DNA from: Actinomadura sp. WMMA1423
Lineage (GTDB): Bacteria > Actinomycetota > Actinomycetes > Streptosporangiales > Streptosporangiaceae
DNA: 64,000 nucleotides
Assembly (NCBI RefSeq): GCF_006547145.1
Contig: NZ_CP041244.1
Span: forward strand, 4,960,001-5,024,000
Reading direction: 5' to 3'
Shown here: piece after piece, positions 27,077 to 35,828 of the stretch
Layout: each line of letters starts with the position of its first letter
Numbering within the stretch: the stretch's first letter is position 1
Position numbers and translations under genes: made by a program
Notes under the pieces: model-generated
Told to the model about the DNA's origin: nothing
Databases searched by the model: none
The model's input: only the letters and a program-made list of their open reading frames with translations

Positions 27077-29848
27077 GTGGCCGACCACGAATCCGGCGGC
27101 GGCACCGGTGGGCGCCTCATCGTGGGGCGGGCACCGGAAGCGGCGGCGCTCACCTCGTTCCTGCGGACCGCCCTCCGGGAGGGCGGGGCGCAGCTCCTCA
27201 CCGGCGACCCGGGCATGGGCAAGACCGAGCTGCTCGGCGTCGCCGCTCAGAAGGCCGAGTCCATGGGCGCCCGCGTGTTGCGGGCCTCCGGCTCCGAGTA
27301 CGAGACCGAGCTGAGCTTCGCCGGGCTCCACCAGCTCCTGCTGCCCGTCGTGGACAGCCTGCCGGGGCTGCCGGCGCCGCACCGCGCCGCGCTGGCGACC
27401 GCACTTGGCCTCGACCGCGGAGATCCTCCCAGCCGGCTGGCGCTCACCACCGCGCTGCTCGACTGGTTGCGGCATCTCTCCTCGACGGCGCCGCTGGTGC
27501 TGGTCGTCGACGATCTGCAGTGGGTCGACCGCGCGAGCGTTGTGATCCTCAATCTGGTGGCCCGCAGGATCGGCGGGCTCCGGGTCGGCATGCTGCTGGC
27601 GCAGCGCGCGGGGCACGAGAGCTTCTTCGACCGCGAGTCGGCGCCGGAACTGTCTTTGGCGCCGCTGGACGACGACGCCGCCCTCAGCCTGCTGCGCCGC
27701 CACCACCCGAACCTGCACTCGTCGGTCCGGCACCGGATCCTCGCCGACGCCGGGGGCAATCCCCTGGCCCTCATCGAACTGCCGCGCTCGCTGACCTCGG
27801 CGCAGGAGAGCGGAGCCGACTTCCTGCCGCCCACCCTGCCGCTCAGCGTCCGTCTGACGTGGCTGTTCGAGCGCCGGGTCGCGTCGCTGCCCGCCCCCAC
27901 CCGGCGGCTGCTGCTGCTCGCCGCGCTCGGCGGCGGGGACGGCACAGGCCTGACGGAGGTCGTCGCGGGTTCGTCGGCCGATCTGGCTCCCGCCGAGGTG
28001 ACCGGGCTGGTCTCGGTGGACCGGCGGGCGAACCGGCTGCTCTTCGCGCACCCGCTCATCCGGTCCGCGGTCGTGGACCTGGCCACCGCGCCCGAGCGCC
28101 GGGCGGCACACCGCCGCCTCGCGCAGCTGGCGGCGGGCCGGGAGGTGCGGGCTCTGCATCTGGCCGAGGCGGCCCTGGGCCCCGACGACATGATCGCCCG
28201 CCTGCTCGTCGAGGTCGCGGACGCCGCGCTCGAACGCGGCGACACGGTGCAGGCGGTGTCGGTGCTGCTGCGCGCCGCGGATCTCACGCTGGCCCCGTCC
28301 GAGCGGGCCCGCAGGCTCGCCCAGGCCGCCTATATCGGGGCCAATTTCGCCGGCACGCTCGCGGGCGCCCGCACTCTGCTGGAGCGCGCCCGGACGGCCG
28401 ATCCGGCGGTGACGAGCACGCTGCAGGCCTCGAACGCGGCGGCGGCCCACCTGCTCAACAGCGAAGGCGACATCGACACCGCACACAAGATGCTCGTCGG
28501 TGCCCTCGCCCCCTCTGCCGGTCCCCAGTCCGCCGCGGAGCTGGAGGAGGCGCTGCGGACGCTCATGATGATCTGCGCCTTCGGCGGCCGCCGGGAGTTG
28601 TGGGGGCCGTTCGACAAGGCGGTCGCCCGGCTGGCGCCGCTGCTCAGCGCGCCGTTCCGCCTCATGGCGGCGACGTTCGGCGATCCCGTCCGGGCGACGC
28701 CCGAGCAGCTGCGCGAACTGGACGCGCTGGTCGCGGACCTGGACGGCGAGACCAACCCGATCCGGGTCATCACGGTCGCCGTCGCGGGCCAGTACGTCGA
28801 CCGGACCCCCAGGGCCGCGTTGGAACGCGCGGCCGCCGAGGGCAGGATCGGAGGCGCCGTCGCGCTCGCCATCCAAGCCCTGATCATGCTGGCGGTCGGC
28901 GCGTTCCTCGAAGGCCGCTGGGAGGAGGCGGGGAACCTGGCCGACGAGGGCATCGCCCTGTGCCGGGAGCACGGCTACGAGCTGCTGATCTGGGGAGCGC
29001 AGAACCCGCGGATGCTGCTGGCCGCCGCCCGGGGCGACCAGGAGTACATCGCCCATGCCCGCGCCCGGATGCACCAGTGGGCGATCCCGCGCAACGCCCT
29101 GGCCGTCCGCACCTTCACCTCCAACATCGAGGGCCTGGCCGCCCTCACCCAGGGGCGGCACCAGGACGCCTACGAGCATTTCGCCTCGATCTGCCCGCTG
29201 GGGACGTTCCCGCCGCACGAGCAGGTCACGGTCTGGACGGTCATGGACGCGGTCGAGGCCGCCGTGCGCAGCGGGCACGCCGACGAGGCCCGCGCGCACG
29301 TCCGCGCCGCGGCGGACGCGGGCCTGGCGCGCGTCTCGCCCCGCCTCCGCTTCCTGTGCGGCGCCTCCGCCGCACTGGTGGCGGACGACGGCTGCTATCG
29401 CGATCTGTTCGAGCCGCTCGTCCGCGACCCCGACTCGGAACAGTGGCCGTTCCCCCTGGCCCGCCTCGAACTCGCCTACGGCGAGCGCCTCCGGATGGAC
29501 CGTGCGATGCGGGCCGCCCGTCCCCATCTGGAACGCGCGGGGAGGCTGTTCACCGCCCTCGGCGCGACGCCATGGGCCGAGCGAGCGGACGCCGCGCTGC
29601 GCGCCACCGGCAGGAGCCGGCGCGCGTCCGCCACGGGGCCGGGGCCGGCGCTCACCCCCCAGGAACGCCAGATCGCCCAACTGGCGGCGACCGGCCTTAC
29701 CAACCGGCAGATCGGCGAGCGGTTGTCGCTGTCACCGCGAACCGTCGGCGCGCACCTCTACCGGGTGTTCCCCAAGCTCGGCATCGGTTCGCGCGCCGCC
29801 CTCCGCGACGCCCTGACCGACCTCGACGACGGCCGGGGCACCCCTTGA
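27077..29848 (+). CDS. LAL-type LuxR family regulator with AAA/STAND ATPase domain
   Basis: A 923-residue large ATP-binding LuxR-type regulator, starting at GTG 27077. The N-terminal NTPase has Walker A GDPGMGKTEL (about residue 42-51) and Walker B LVLVVDDLQWVD (about 136-147). A helical/TPR-like middle (about 350-840) follows, then a C-terminal LuxR helix-turn-helix (about 858-915: LTPQERQIAQLAATGLTNRQIGE, then LSPRTVGAHLYRVF, quoted in two parts). Such proteins are pathway-specific activators in actinomycetes, often of secondary metabolism or sugar use. The flanking hydrolase, oxidoreductase and SDR genes on the same strand are plausible targets, by inference. Confidence 0.93.
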   Translation: MADHESGGGTGGRLIVGRAPEAAALTSFLRTALREGGAQLLTGDPGMGKTELLGVAAQKAESMGARVLRASGSEYETELSFAGLHQLLLPVVDSLPGLPAPHRAALATALGLDRGDPPSRLALTTALLDWLRHLSSTAPLVLVVDDLQWVDRASVVILNLVARRIGGLRVGMLLAQRAGHESFFDRESAPELSLAPLDDDAALSLLRRHHPNLHSSVRHRILADAGGNPLALIELPRSLTSAQESGADFLPPTLPLSVRLTWLFERRVASLPAPTRRLLLLAALGGGDGTGLTEVVAGSSADLAPAEVTGLVSVDRRANRLLFAHPLIRSAVVDLATAPERRAAHRRLAQLAAGREVRALHLAEAALGPDDMIARLLVEVADAALERGDTVQAVSVLLRAADLTLAPSERARRLAQAAYIGANFAGTLAGARTLLERARTADPAVTSTLQASNAAAAHLLNSEGDIDTAHKMLVGALAPSAGPQSAAELEEALRTLMMICAFGGRRELWGPFDKAVARLAPLLSAPFRLMAATFGDPVRATPEQLRELDALVADLDGETNPIRVITVAVAGQYVDRTPRAALERAAAEGRIGGAVALAIQALIMLAVGAFLEGRWEEAGNLADEGIALCREHGYELLIWGAQNPRMLLAAARGDQEYIAHARARMHQWAIPRNALAVRTFTSNIEGLAALTQGRHQDAYEHFASICPLGTFPPHEQVTVWTVMDAVEAAVRSGHADEARAHVRAAADAGLARVSPRLRFLCGASAALVADDGCYRDLFEPLVRDPDSEQWPFPLARLELAYGERLRMDRAMRAARPHLERAGRLFTALGATPWAERADAALRATGRSRRASATGPGPALTPQERQIAQLAATGLTNRQIGERLSLSPRTVGAHLYRVFPKLGIGSRAALRDALTDLDDGRGTP

Positions 29849-30110
29849 CGCCTGGACGTGATGCGGCTCCCCGCCGGATCCGCGCCTCTCGAGCACAGGT
29901 CGGATGACACTGCGGCCGGTGGACCCGAGGACCGGCCTCGCACGCCGGCGTCCCCCTTCATCGAGTCGAATGACCGATGTTCGCCGCCGCTCCGCCGCGG
30001 AGGCTGGTCTCAGCGGGCCCGACCGGCGGCGAGGTCTTCCGAGCAGAGGGCCAGGACGCCGCAGCCGGACGAGACGCCCGCCCCTGCCACCCGCACCGCA
30101 AGGAGTTCCG

Positions 30111-30845
30111 ATGGACGCCACCGACAGCAAGATCGTTCTCATCACCGGGGCGAGCAGCGGCATCGGTGCCGCGACCGCACGCCGGCTGGCGGCGGACGGG
30201 CATCACGTCGTGCTCGGCGCCCGGCGCCTCGACCGGCTGAAGAGGCTCGCCGACGAGATCCGAACCGCCGGCGGCCGATGCGACCACCACGATCTCGACG
30301 TGACGAGCCTGGACGGCATGAGCGCCTTCGTCGAAGCCGCCCACGAGCGCCACGGACGCATCGACGTGCTCGTCAACAATGCGGGTGTGATGGCCCTCTC
30401 GACCCTGGAGGCCCGGCGCATCGACGAGTGGAACCAGATGATCGACGTGAACCTGCGGGGAACCCTGCACGGCATCGCGGCCGCGCACCCTCTGATGCTC
30501 GCCCAGGGCTCCGGCCACATCGTCAACGTCGCTTCGACGGCCGCGCACCGGGTCGACCCTACGGCCGCGGTCTACTGCGCCACCAAGTACGCGGTGTGGG
30601 CGCTCTCGGAAGGGCTGCGCCAGGAGAGCCGCGACGTCCGCGTGACCGTGGTGAGCCCCGGCTTCACCGAGTCGGAGCTCACCCACCGCGGCGGCGCCCC
30701 CGAGGCACAGGCGGCCGCCCGGGCCGCCGCCGAACAGCTCGCCATCCCGGCCTCCGCCATAGCCGACGCCATCGCGTACGCGATCACCCGACCGCCCGGC
30801 GTGGACGTCAACGAACTGATCATCCGCCCCACGGCCCAGAACTGA
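30111..30845 (+). CDS. Short-chain dehydrogenase/reductase
   Basis: A 244-residue classical SDR. ATG 30111 has the AAGGAG ribosome binding site at 30100-30105. The cofactor motif is ITGASSGIGAATA (about residues 11-23), then LVNNAGVM (about 86-93), Ser in NVASTAAH and the active-site YCATKYAVW (about 153-161). The C-terminal PGFTESEL and the ending DVNELIIRP are typical of the YdfG/NADP serine-dehydrogenase-like subgroup. The 262-base gap upstream, after the LAL regulator, holds no gene and probably its promoter. Confidence 0.92.
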   Translation: MDATDSKIVLITGASSGIGAATARRLAADGHHVVLGARRLDRLKRLADEIRTAGGRCDHHDLDVTSLDGMSAFVEAAHERHGRIDVLVNNAGVMALSTLEARRIDEWNQMIDVNLRGTLHGIAAAHPLMLAQGSGHIVNVASTAAHRVDPTAAVYCATKYAVWALSEGLRQESRDVRVTVVSPGFTESELTHRGGAPEAQAAARAAAEQLAIPASAIADAIAYAITRPPGVDVNELIIRPTAQN

Positions 30846-30929
30846 CCCTGTCAGGGCACCGGGCCGGCCTGGGAGGCAGCGTTGGCTCGGGATCTGGATG
30901 GGTGACGCATCCCGTGATAGGGACCAAGT

Positions 30930-32279
30930 ATGGTGCTGCCTCGCCCGTTCAACACCGAGATCTATGTCCACCCGGACTTCGCCGGCATGGAAATCACACA
31001 GCTGGCCGCTCGCCTGCCTGAATGGGCGGGACGGCAGGCCACTGAACCGGCCGACCGGCCTGCCGCCGAGGCGGCGATCCGCGGGTTGTACGAACTGGTC
31101 GGCGCGCCGCAGCCGCGGCTCGTATGGATCGACTCACCCGGCGGGGATCCCGATTGGAACTGGAGTGAGTTCGGCACGCCGAGGCCCCAGGCGATCGCGG
31201 CCGCCCACGGTGTGCCGGAACCGGGCGAGTTCCTCCTGACCCTGCTCAGCGGTCGTGAGAGCAAGAAGGGCGGATGGTTTTTCCGTAAACGACGCCGGGA
31301 GGTCTGGAATCACAGGCTGGCGCTGTGGAAAGAACTCATCGAGTCGTGCGGCGGCTGGTGGCCCTTCGAAAAGGTATGCCTGTTGTGCGAGCGTCCCGCT
31401 CAGATCCGTCTCGCCACCTCGCCAAGGACCGGGGAAGACCCCCTCGTGCTGCACTGCCGCACAGGTCCGGCACTCCGCTACCGCGACGGTTTCTCCCTGC
31501 ACGCGCTGCACGGAAGGGTCGTCCCCGAAGACGCCATCACCGGCGAGCGGACGGGGACCAGCCGGCCGTCCGGCTTACCCGAGAACCTGGCCGAACTGAT
31601 CGACGACAGCAGCGCCGAGGCCGTCGCCCAGCTCGTCCGCAAGGACCTGCGTGGGGCCGACCTGCGGGGTGTCCGGTTCCCCGAGGGCACCGACCTCACA
31701 GGCGCCGACCTCAGCGGAGCCGATCTGCGCCATGCCGATCTCTCCTCGGCCGAACCGGTCCCGCCCTCGAGCTTTGGAGCCCGGTTCACCGGCGCCAAAC
31801 TCATCGGTGCGGATCTACGCCATGTCGACTTCGGCATCGTCGGCGATTTCGTCGGCGCCGACCTGACCGATGCCGATCTGACCGATGCCTACTTCGGCGG
31901 CGCTCCCCCGATAGGCGCCTGGTGCTTCGATGACGCGCGGCTCGTGCGGACCAGGTTCATCGACGCCTACCTGGTGGGAGCCGTTTTCACAGGCGCCGAC
32001 CTCGCCGGTGCGGATTTCACCGGCACCCGCCTACAATACGACTCCGAATCGATCGACCCGGGCTACGTTCTAGGGCACCTCGCTCAGTGCACCTGGGACT
32101 CCACGACCAGATGGCCGAACACCGAGTTGGCCGAGGCAGTCCGCAGGGAATCCGACCCCATCGACCAGGACACTTTTCGAGTACGCGAAAAGCGCCCCAT
32201 TCCCTCCGAACGGCAGACGCCCCACCCGCAACCACGGCCCCTTCCCGAGGGCGACCCCTTCTTCGACTTCGGCCGCTAG
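30930..32279 (+). CDS. DUF6745-like domain fused to pentapeptide repeats
   Basis: A 449-residue protein. The N-terminal 210 residues (LPEWAGRQATEPADRP, LYELVGAPQPRLVWIDSPGG, SCGGWWPFEKVCLLCERP, then HCRTGPALRYRDGFSLHALHG) resemble DUF6745-type proteins with their conserved W, SP and HG positions. From about residue 230 to 370, pentapeptide repeats of the A(D/N)LxX form are seen (LRGADLRGV, LTGADLSGADLRHADLSS, VGADLTDADLTDAYF, FTGADLAGADFTG), expected to fold as a right-handed beta helix. The last 70 residues are Pro-rich and charged. The function is unknown; some pentapeptide proteins mimic DNA or bind partners. ATG 30930 lacks a clear ribosome binding site. Confidence 0.82.
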   Translation: MVLPRPFNTEIYVHPDFAGMEITQLAARLPEWAGRQATEPADRPAAEAAIRGLYELVGAPQPRLVWIDSPGGDPDWNWSEFGTPRPQAIAAAHGVPEPGEFLLTLLSGRESKKGGWFFRKRRREVWNHRLALWKELIESCGGWWPFEKVCLLCERPAQIRLATSPRTGEDPLVLHCRTGPALRYRDGFSLHALHGRVVPEDAITGERTGTSRPSGLPENLAELIDDSSAEAVAQLVRKDLRGADLRGVRFPEGTDLTGADLSGADLRHADLSSAEPVPPSSFGARFTGAKLIGADLRHVDFGIVGDFVGADLTDADLTDAYFGGAPPIGAWCFDDARLVRTRFIDAYLVGAVFTGADLAGADFTGTRLQYDSESIDPGYVLGHLAQCTWDSTTRWPNTELAEAVRRESDPIDQDTFRVREKRPIPSERQTPHPQPRPLPEGDPFFDFGR

Positions 32280-32522
32280 TTGGCGGTCGCGCTATTTGGG
32301 GTGAAGCGCCGACCTATAGCGAGGCGCTTGCGTTCCGTGTCCCGGTGGGCCGCCTCCCGCCCGGATCTGGCCCGCTCACTGCTGCGACTACCGCCGCTGG
32401 ACGCCTGCCGCGGGTACGGGGTTGGGTGATCGGCGCTGACGCGCTGCCGGCGCAAGGACGATCGGGCGATCGCCGGGAGGTTGGGTCTTGACGGATCTTC
32501 GGAGGATGCTCAGACTCCACCG

Positions 32523-32536
32523 TGGGAGCGCTCCCA
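32523..32536 (+). promoter_or_regulatory. Perfect 14-bp CebR-type operator TGGGAGCGCTCCCA
   Basis: The palindrome TGGGAGCGCTCCCA is identical to the established binding site of the LacI-family cellobiose/cellotriose repressor CebR of Streptomyces. It lies 87 bases upstream of the GH6 cellulase gene, where it would block transcription until cello-oligosaccharides are present. The rest of the 344-base gap (32280-32623) shows no gene. Confidence 0.85.
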
Positions 32537-32623
32537 CAACCGGTTCACTCGTCCCGCAAGGCCGGATGACTCAGCGGTTCATGGGTGCGCCTCCTCCACC
32601 ACCCCGAGAGTCTGGAGTACCGG

Positions 32624-33826
32624 ATGAGACGAGGCATCGGGATCCTCGCCACCGCTGCGACGAGCATCGTCGCGCTTCTCGCCGCCCCGCCGGCGCAGGC
32701 GTTGGGGCACGACGACCCGCTGGCCGGGAAGGCCAGGTTCTACGTCGAGCCCACGACCAACGCCGGGCGGCAGGCTGACATCTGGGCGGCCGCGGGACGC
32801 AGAGCCGACGCGGCGCACATGCGGGCCCTGTCCAAGGTCTCGCAGGCGATCTGGTTCACCGGCGGCACCCCCGCCGAGGTGCGGACGTCGGTGCGGCAGA
32901 CGATGGTCAGGGCCGCCAAGCAGCACGCCGTTCCGGTGCTGGTCGCGTACTACGTACCGGGCCGGGACTGCTCGCAGTACTCAGCGGGCGGCGCTCCGAC
33001 CGAGGCCGCCTACCGCGCCTGGATCGACGCCTTCGCCAAGGGAGTCGGCGGCGGCCGGGCCGTGGTGATCGTCGAGCCCGACGGGCTGGCGCTGCTGTCC
33101 AGTGAACCGTGGTGCAACGAGGGCGGTGGAGGCACCAGTGGAACGCCGGAGGACCCCGCCCGGGTCGACGAACGCTTCCGCGAGATCAACTATGCGATCG
33201 GCGCCCTGCAGCGGCTGCCGCGCACCGGCGTCTACGTGGACTCCGGCCACTCGGACTGGCAGCCGCTCAACGACTACGACGCCGGATACGGCGAACCGCG
33301 CGCCCAGCTCGGCATGGCCGGCCGCCTGCTCAAGGGCGGTATCGCCAAGGCGGACGGCTTCGCGCTGAACGTCTCCAACTACCGCAGTACCGACGAGTTG
33401 GTCTCGTACGGCACCAGACTGTCCAAGTGCCTGCGCTTCCGCCAGAAGACGGGCGCGACCAGTTGCTCCGACGCCGACCTGGCCACCGTCCCCGACGATC
33501 CGCGCGGCCTCACACACTTCGTCCTGGACACCAGCCGCAACGGCCAGGGACCGTGGACGCCTCCGGCGGACAAGTACACCGACCCCCAGGTCTGGTGCAA
33601 CCCGCCGGGCCGGGGCCTTGGCGCCCGGCCCTCGACCCGGACCGGTGATCCCCTGGTCGACGCCTTCCTCTGGATCAAGCGTCCCGGCGAATCCGACGGC
33701 CAGTGCACGCGCGGCACCGCCGGCCCGGAGGACCCCGAGTACGGCGTGGTCGATCCGGCGGCCGGCGCCTGGTGGCCCGAGTACGCCCTGGGCCTCGCCC
33801 AGCGAGCCGTACCTCCCCTCCGCTGA
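32624..33826 (+). CDS. Secreted glycoside hydrolase family 6 cellulase (endoglucanase-like)
   Basis: A 400-residue GH6 enzyme hydrolysing beta-1,4-glucan with inversion. ATG 32624 has GGAG at 32614-32617. A signal peptide (residues 1-26, cleavage near AQA) directs export. The catalytic domain has the GH6 markers: VLVAYYVPGRDC (about 105-116, with the D of RDC), VVIVEPDGLALLSS (about 147-160, general acid D153), and VLDTSRNGQGPW (about residue 304, catalytic-base region). Cysteines suited to the two conserved disulfides are present. There is no cellulose-binding module, unlike many actinomycete GH6 enzymes. Control by CebR is expected from the operator upstream. Confidence 0.94.
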   Translation: MRRGIGILATAATSIVALLAAPPAQALGHDDPLAGKARFYVEPTTNAGRQADIWAAAGRRADAAHMRALSKVSQAIWFTGGTPAEVRTSVRQTMVRAAKQHAVPVLVAYYVPGRDCSQYSAGGAPTEAAYRAWIDAFAKGVGGGRAVVIVEPDGLALLSSEPWCNEGGGGTSGTPEDPARVDERFREINYAIGALQRLPRTGVYVDSGHSDWQPLNDYDAGYGEPRAQLGMAGRLLKGGIAKADGFALNVSNYRSTDELVSYGTRLSKCLRFRQKTGATSCSDADLATVPDDPRGLTHFVLDTSRNGQGPWTPPADKYTDPQVWCNPPGRGLGARPSTRTGDPLVDAFLWIKRPGESDGQCTRGTAGPEDPEYGVVDPAAGAWWPEYALGLAQRAVPPLR

Positions 33827-33910
33827 CCGGCCCGAACCGGACACGAACGCCCCGCGCTCAGGCCGCGCCCTCGGCAGGCTCTGATCCCCGTGCGGATCAG
33901 AGTTCCCACC

Positions 33911-33945
33911 CGGCCGCATCGGCGATGCGAATCCCGATGCGGCCG
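33911..33945 (+). terminator. Strong hairpin after the GH6 gene
   Basis: A perfect 12-bp stem (CGGCCGCATCGG at 33911-33922, CCGATGCGGCCG at 33934-33945) with an 11-base loop lies 85 bases past the cellulase stop. No T-run follows. Confidence 0.75.
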
Positions 33946-34769
33946 ACCGCTTGACGCCGATCAATGAAGACCGATTCGACTGAATTGGGGCACAAGCCCG
34001 GCACTCATGCTCCGGCCTGCGGACGACCTCTACCCTTCCCGTCCCAGAGTTGGCAACCCATGTCCGCGACGCCTCAGCCCGACGTCCTGGCAACCCGCGA
34101 GGGGCGGCTCCGAGCTCACGGTCTCGGCCGTCCTCCTCCAAGCCGACGACCGTGATCCTCTCCACGCCCGGCATCTTCTGCCGGTACACGCCCCGACCGG
34201 CCGGCCGGATCTCGCGCCGAGACCACGGCTCCCTCCTCACGGGGCGCGCAACTGTGCCGCGCAAGCCGCAGTTGGCGGACGCAAGACTGGTCCAGCTCGT
34301 CCCGCGTCATCAAGGACCGACTGTCACATCTCTAGGACATGCAGCGTGTCCACGTTCGGTCCCCTTGGATATGCCTTCGCCCCTTCCGCGAACGCCCTGG
34401 ACGATCAGCGCCGCAAGGGTGGGTAGCCCAGCTGACCATGGTCACCCCCCACACGACCACCTCTGTTCACAATCCGGGGTCGGTTCGCCACCTCACAAGT
34501 GTCGATTCTCCGCCATGAAAGAGGAAATGAGGACCTCTCATTCGATTTTCATGAATACGCCCCGGTAACCAACGTTTCAGCAGTCAGCATGGTTCGAACA
34601 CTCATCGATCGGCACCTGAGCCGCCAAAGATGCTCGACCGCCTTGCGGATCGGAGGCGCCCTTCCAGGTGCCATGGGAAAGAGGTCGGTGATACCGCCAG
34701 ACCTGGACAGCTCCAGGCCGCGCACTTAGCATCGCTTGCACGTTCGAAGCAAACGATGACGAGTGAATC
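33946..34769. other. Gene-free transition region, GC content falling rightward
   Basis: An 824-base stretch with only short frames on both strands; none has a ribosome binding site, a family motif or sustained codon bias. The sequence becomes clearly more AT-rich from about 34480, matching the next two genes, so the left edge of acquired DNA may lie here. A minus-strand relic of a former gene is possible in 34000-34310 but cannot be identified. Confidence 0.4.
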
Positions 34770-35828
34770 ATGGCTGCAGAATCCGACGTGCGCGCAACCG
34801 CGAGAGAGATCCGAATTGCCGAGGCAACCGCGCGGGGTACGGAGTGGTTGCTGGCTCGACTGGACGCGGCCGACCTTCGCGCGCCATCATCTTTGGCAGC
34901 CTGTTACAAGCTGCCGTTGTTATTCGGCGAGCTGGGATTGCTCGACGAGGGGCGTGCCGCCCTTGCCCGGCTGCGGGCGCAGTTCACCCGCGAAGATGGC
35001 CATACCGTCGATGAGCGGGACGCCTCAGCTCGCGCACGCTGGTGCGACCTTTACGAAGATCTCTGGGTCGCCTGGGGCGCCAACCGCCTTGCCCTGTCGG
35101 ATGAGGCCGCTGTTTCCTATCAGTTCTGCTTGCGCCATCTGAACCCGAAGATCCGGGGATTCGCATCCCGGGTGGCTGGAACGCCGCACGGCGAAGGCAT
35201 TTATGACTTGAGGGCCACCGCGTTGGCCGGACTGGTGGCCTTGGACATCGGCGATGCGGAGACGGCGAGGACGGCTGGGACGTTCACGCTGCGGCTTCTG
35301 GAAGATCAGCCCGAGCCTGACCGCGGATTCTATCTGACAGTGGACGACGATGGACAGATCATCAGGTCGAGGCCGGACATGCCGGATCGCATATGCGCCG
35401 TCAGAGGAGATCAGAACAATCCTTTATACTATGCCCTGGGTTTGGGAATGACTTTCCCCGCCAAGTTGTACCAGCAGACGAGCGAGGAGCGGCACCTGGA
35501 CGGAGCTCGCCTTTACGGGGAACTCTGCATGGCACACGGGAGACGCATCCTTTGTCATCATTATACGGGCAAAATATGCTGGGGCATGTCCCTGCTTCAC
35601 GCTCTGACCGGCGAGCCTTCCTACAAAGTGGCAGCAGACCAGGCCGTCGGACACTTGTTGGACACCCAGATGGCCGATGGATCCTGGTGGCTACCGACCC
35701 TCTACTCTGAGCCAGAAGACCAGCCGCCGGCCGTGACTTTGGACCGAACCGCCGAATATACCCTGTGGCTGTCCCTTGCCGCCTCAGCCTCATCTCGGCG
35801 CAACGCCGCGGAAGAAGGCGAGCGATGA
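34770..35828 (+). CDS. Alpha/alpha-toroid (terpene-cyclase-like or six-hairpin) protein, unknown function
   Basis: A 352-residue soluble, almost all-helical protein. Near its C-terminus LLDTQMADGSWW (about residues 291-302) matches the QxxDGSW repeat of prenyltransferase/squalene-cyclase-type alpha/alpha toroids. Another helical-hairpin motif, ICWGMSLLHALTGEP, precedes it. The catalytic DxDD or DCTAE motifs of real cyclases are not seen, so it may instead be a glycan-active six-hairpin enzyme or a binding protein. The base composition is noticeably more AT-rich than the window average. ATG 34770 has no strong ribosome binding site. It is coupled by an ATGA overlap to a glycosyltransferase, which suggests joint work on a glycan or glycosylated product. 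Confidence 0.7.
   Translation: MAAESDVRATAREIRIAEATARGTEWLLARLDAADLRAPSSLAACYKLPLLFGELGLLDEGRAALARLRAQFTREDGHTVDERDASARARWCDLYEDLWVAWGANRLALSDEAAVSYQFCLRHLNPKIRGFASRVAGTPHGEGIYDLRATALAGLVALDIGDAETARTAGTFTLRLLEDQPEPDRGFYLTVDDDGQIIRSRPDMPDRICAVRGDQNNPLYYALGLGMTFPAKLYQQTSEERHLDGARLYGELCMAHGRRILCHHYTGKICWGMSLLHALTGEPSYKVAADQAVGHLLDTQMADGSWWLPTLYSEPEDQPPAVTLDRTAEYTLWLSLAASASSRRNAAEEGER

Noticed and set aside
26968..29907. 979- and 892-codon frames overlapping the LAL regulator on both strands
   Set aside because: They are shadows of the LuxR-family gene, whose Walker motifs and helix-turn-helix are intact in one frame.
34770..35828. Functional squalene/terpene cyclase
   Set aside because: Only one QxxDGSW-like repeat is seen, and the catalytic DxDD or DCTAE motifs were not found.
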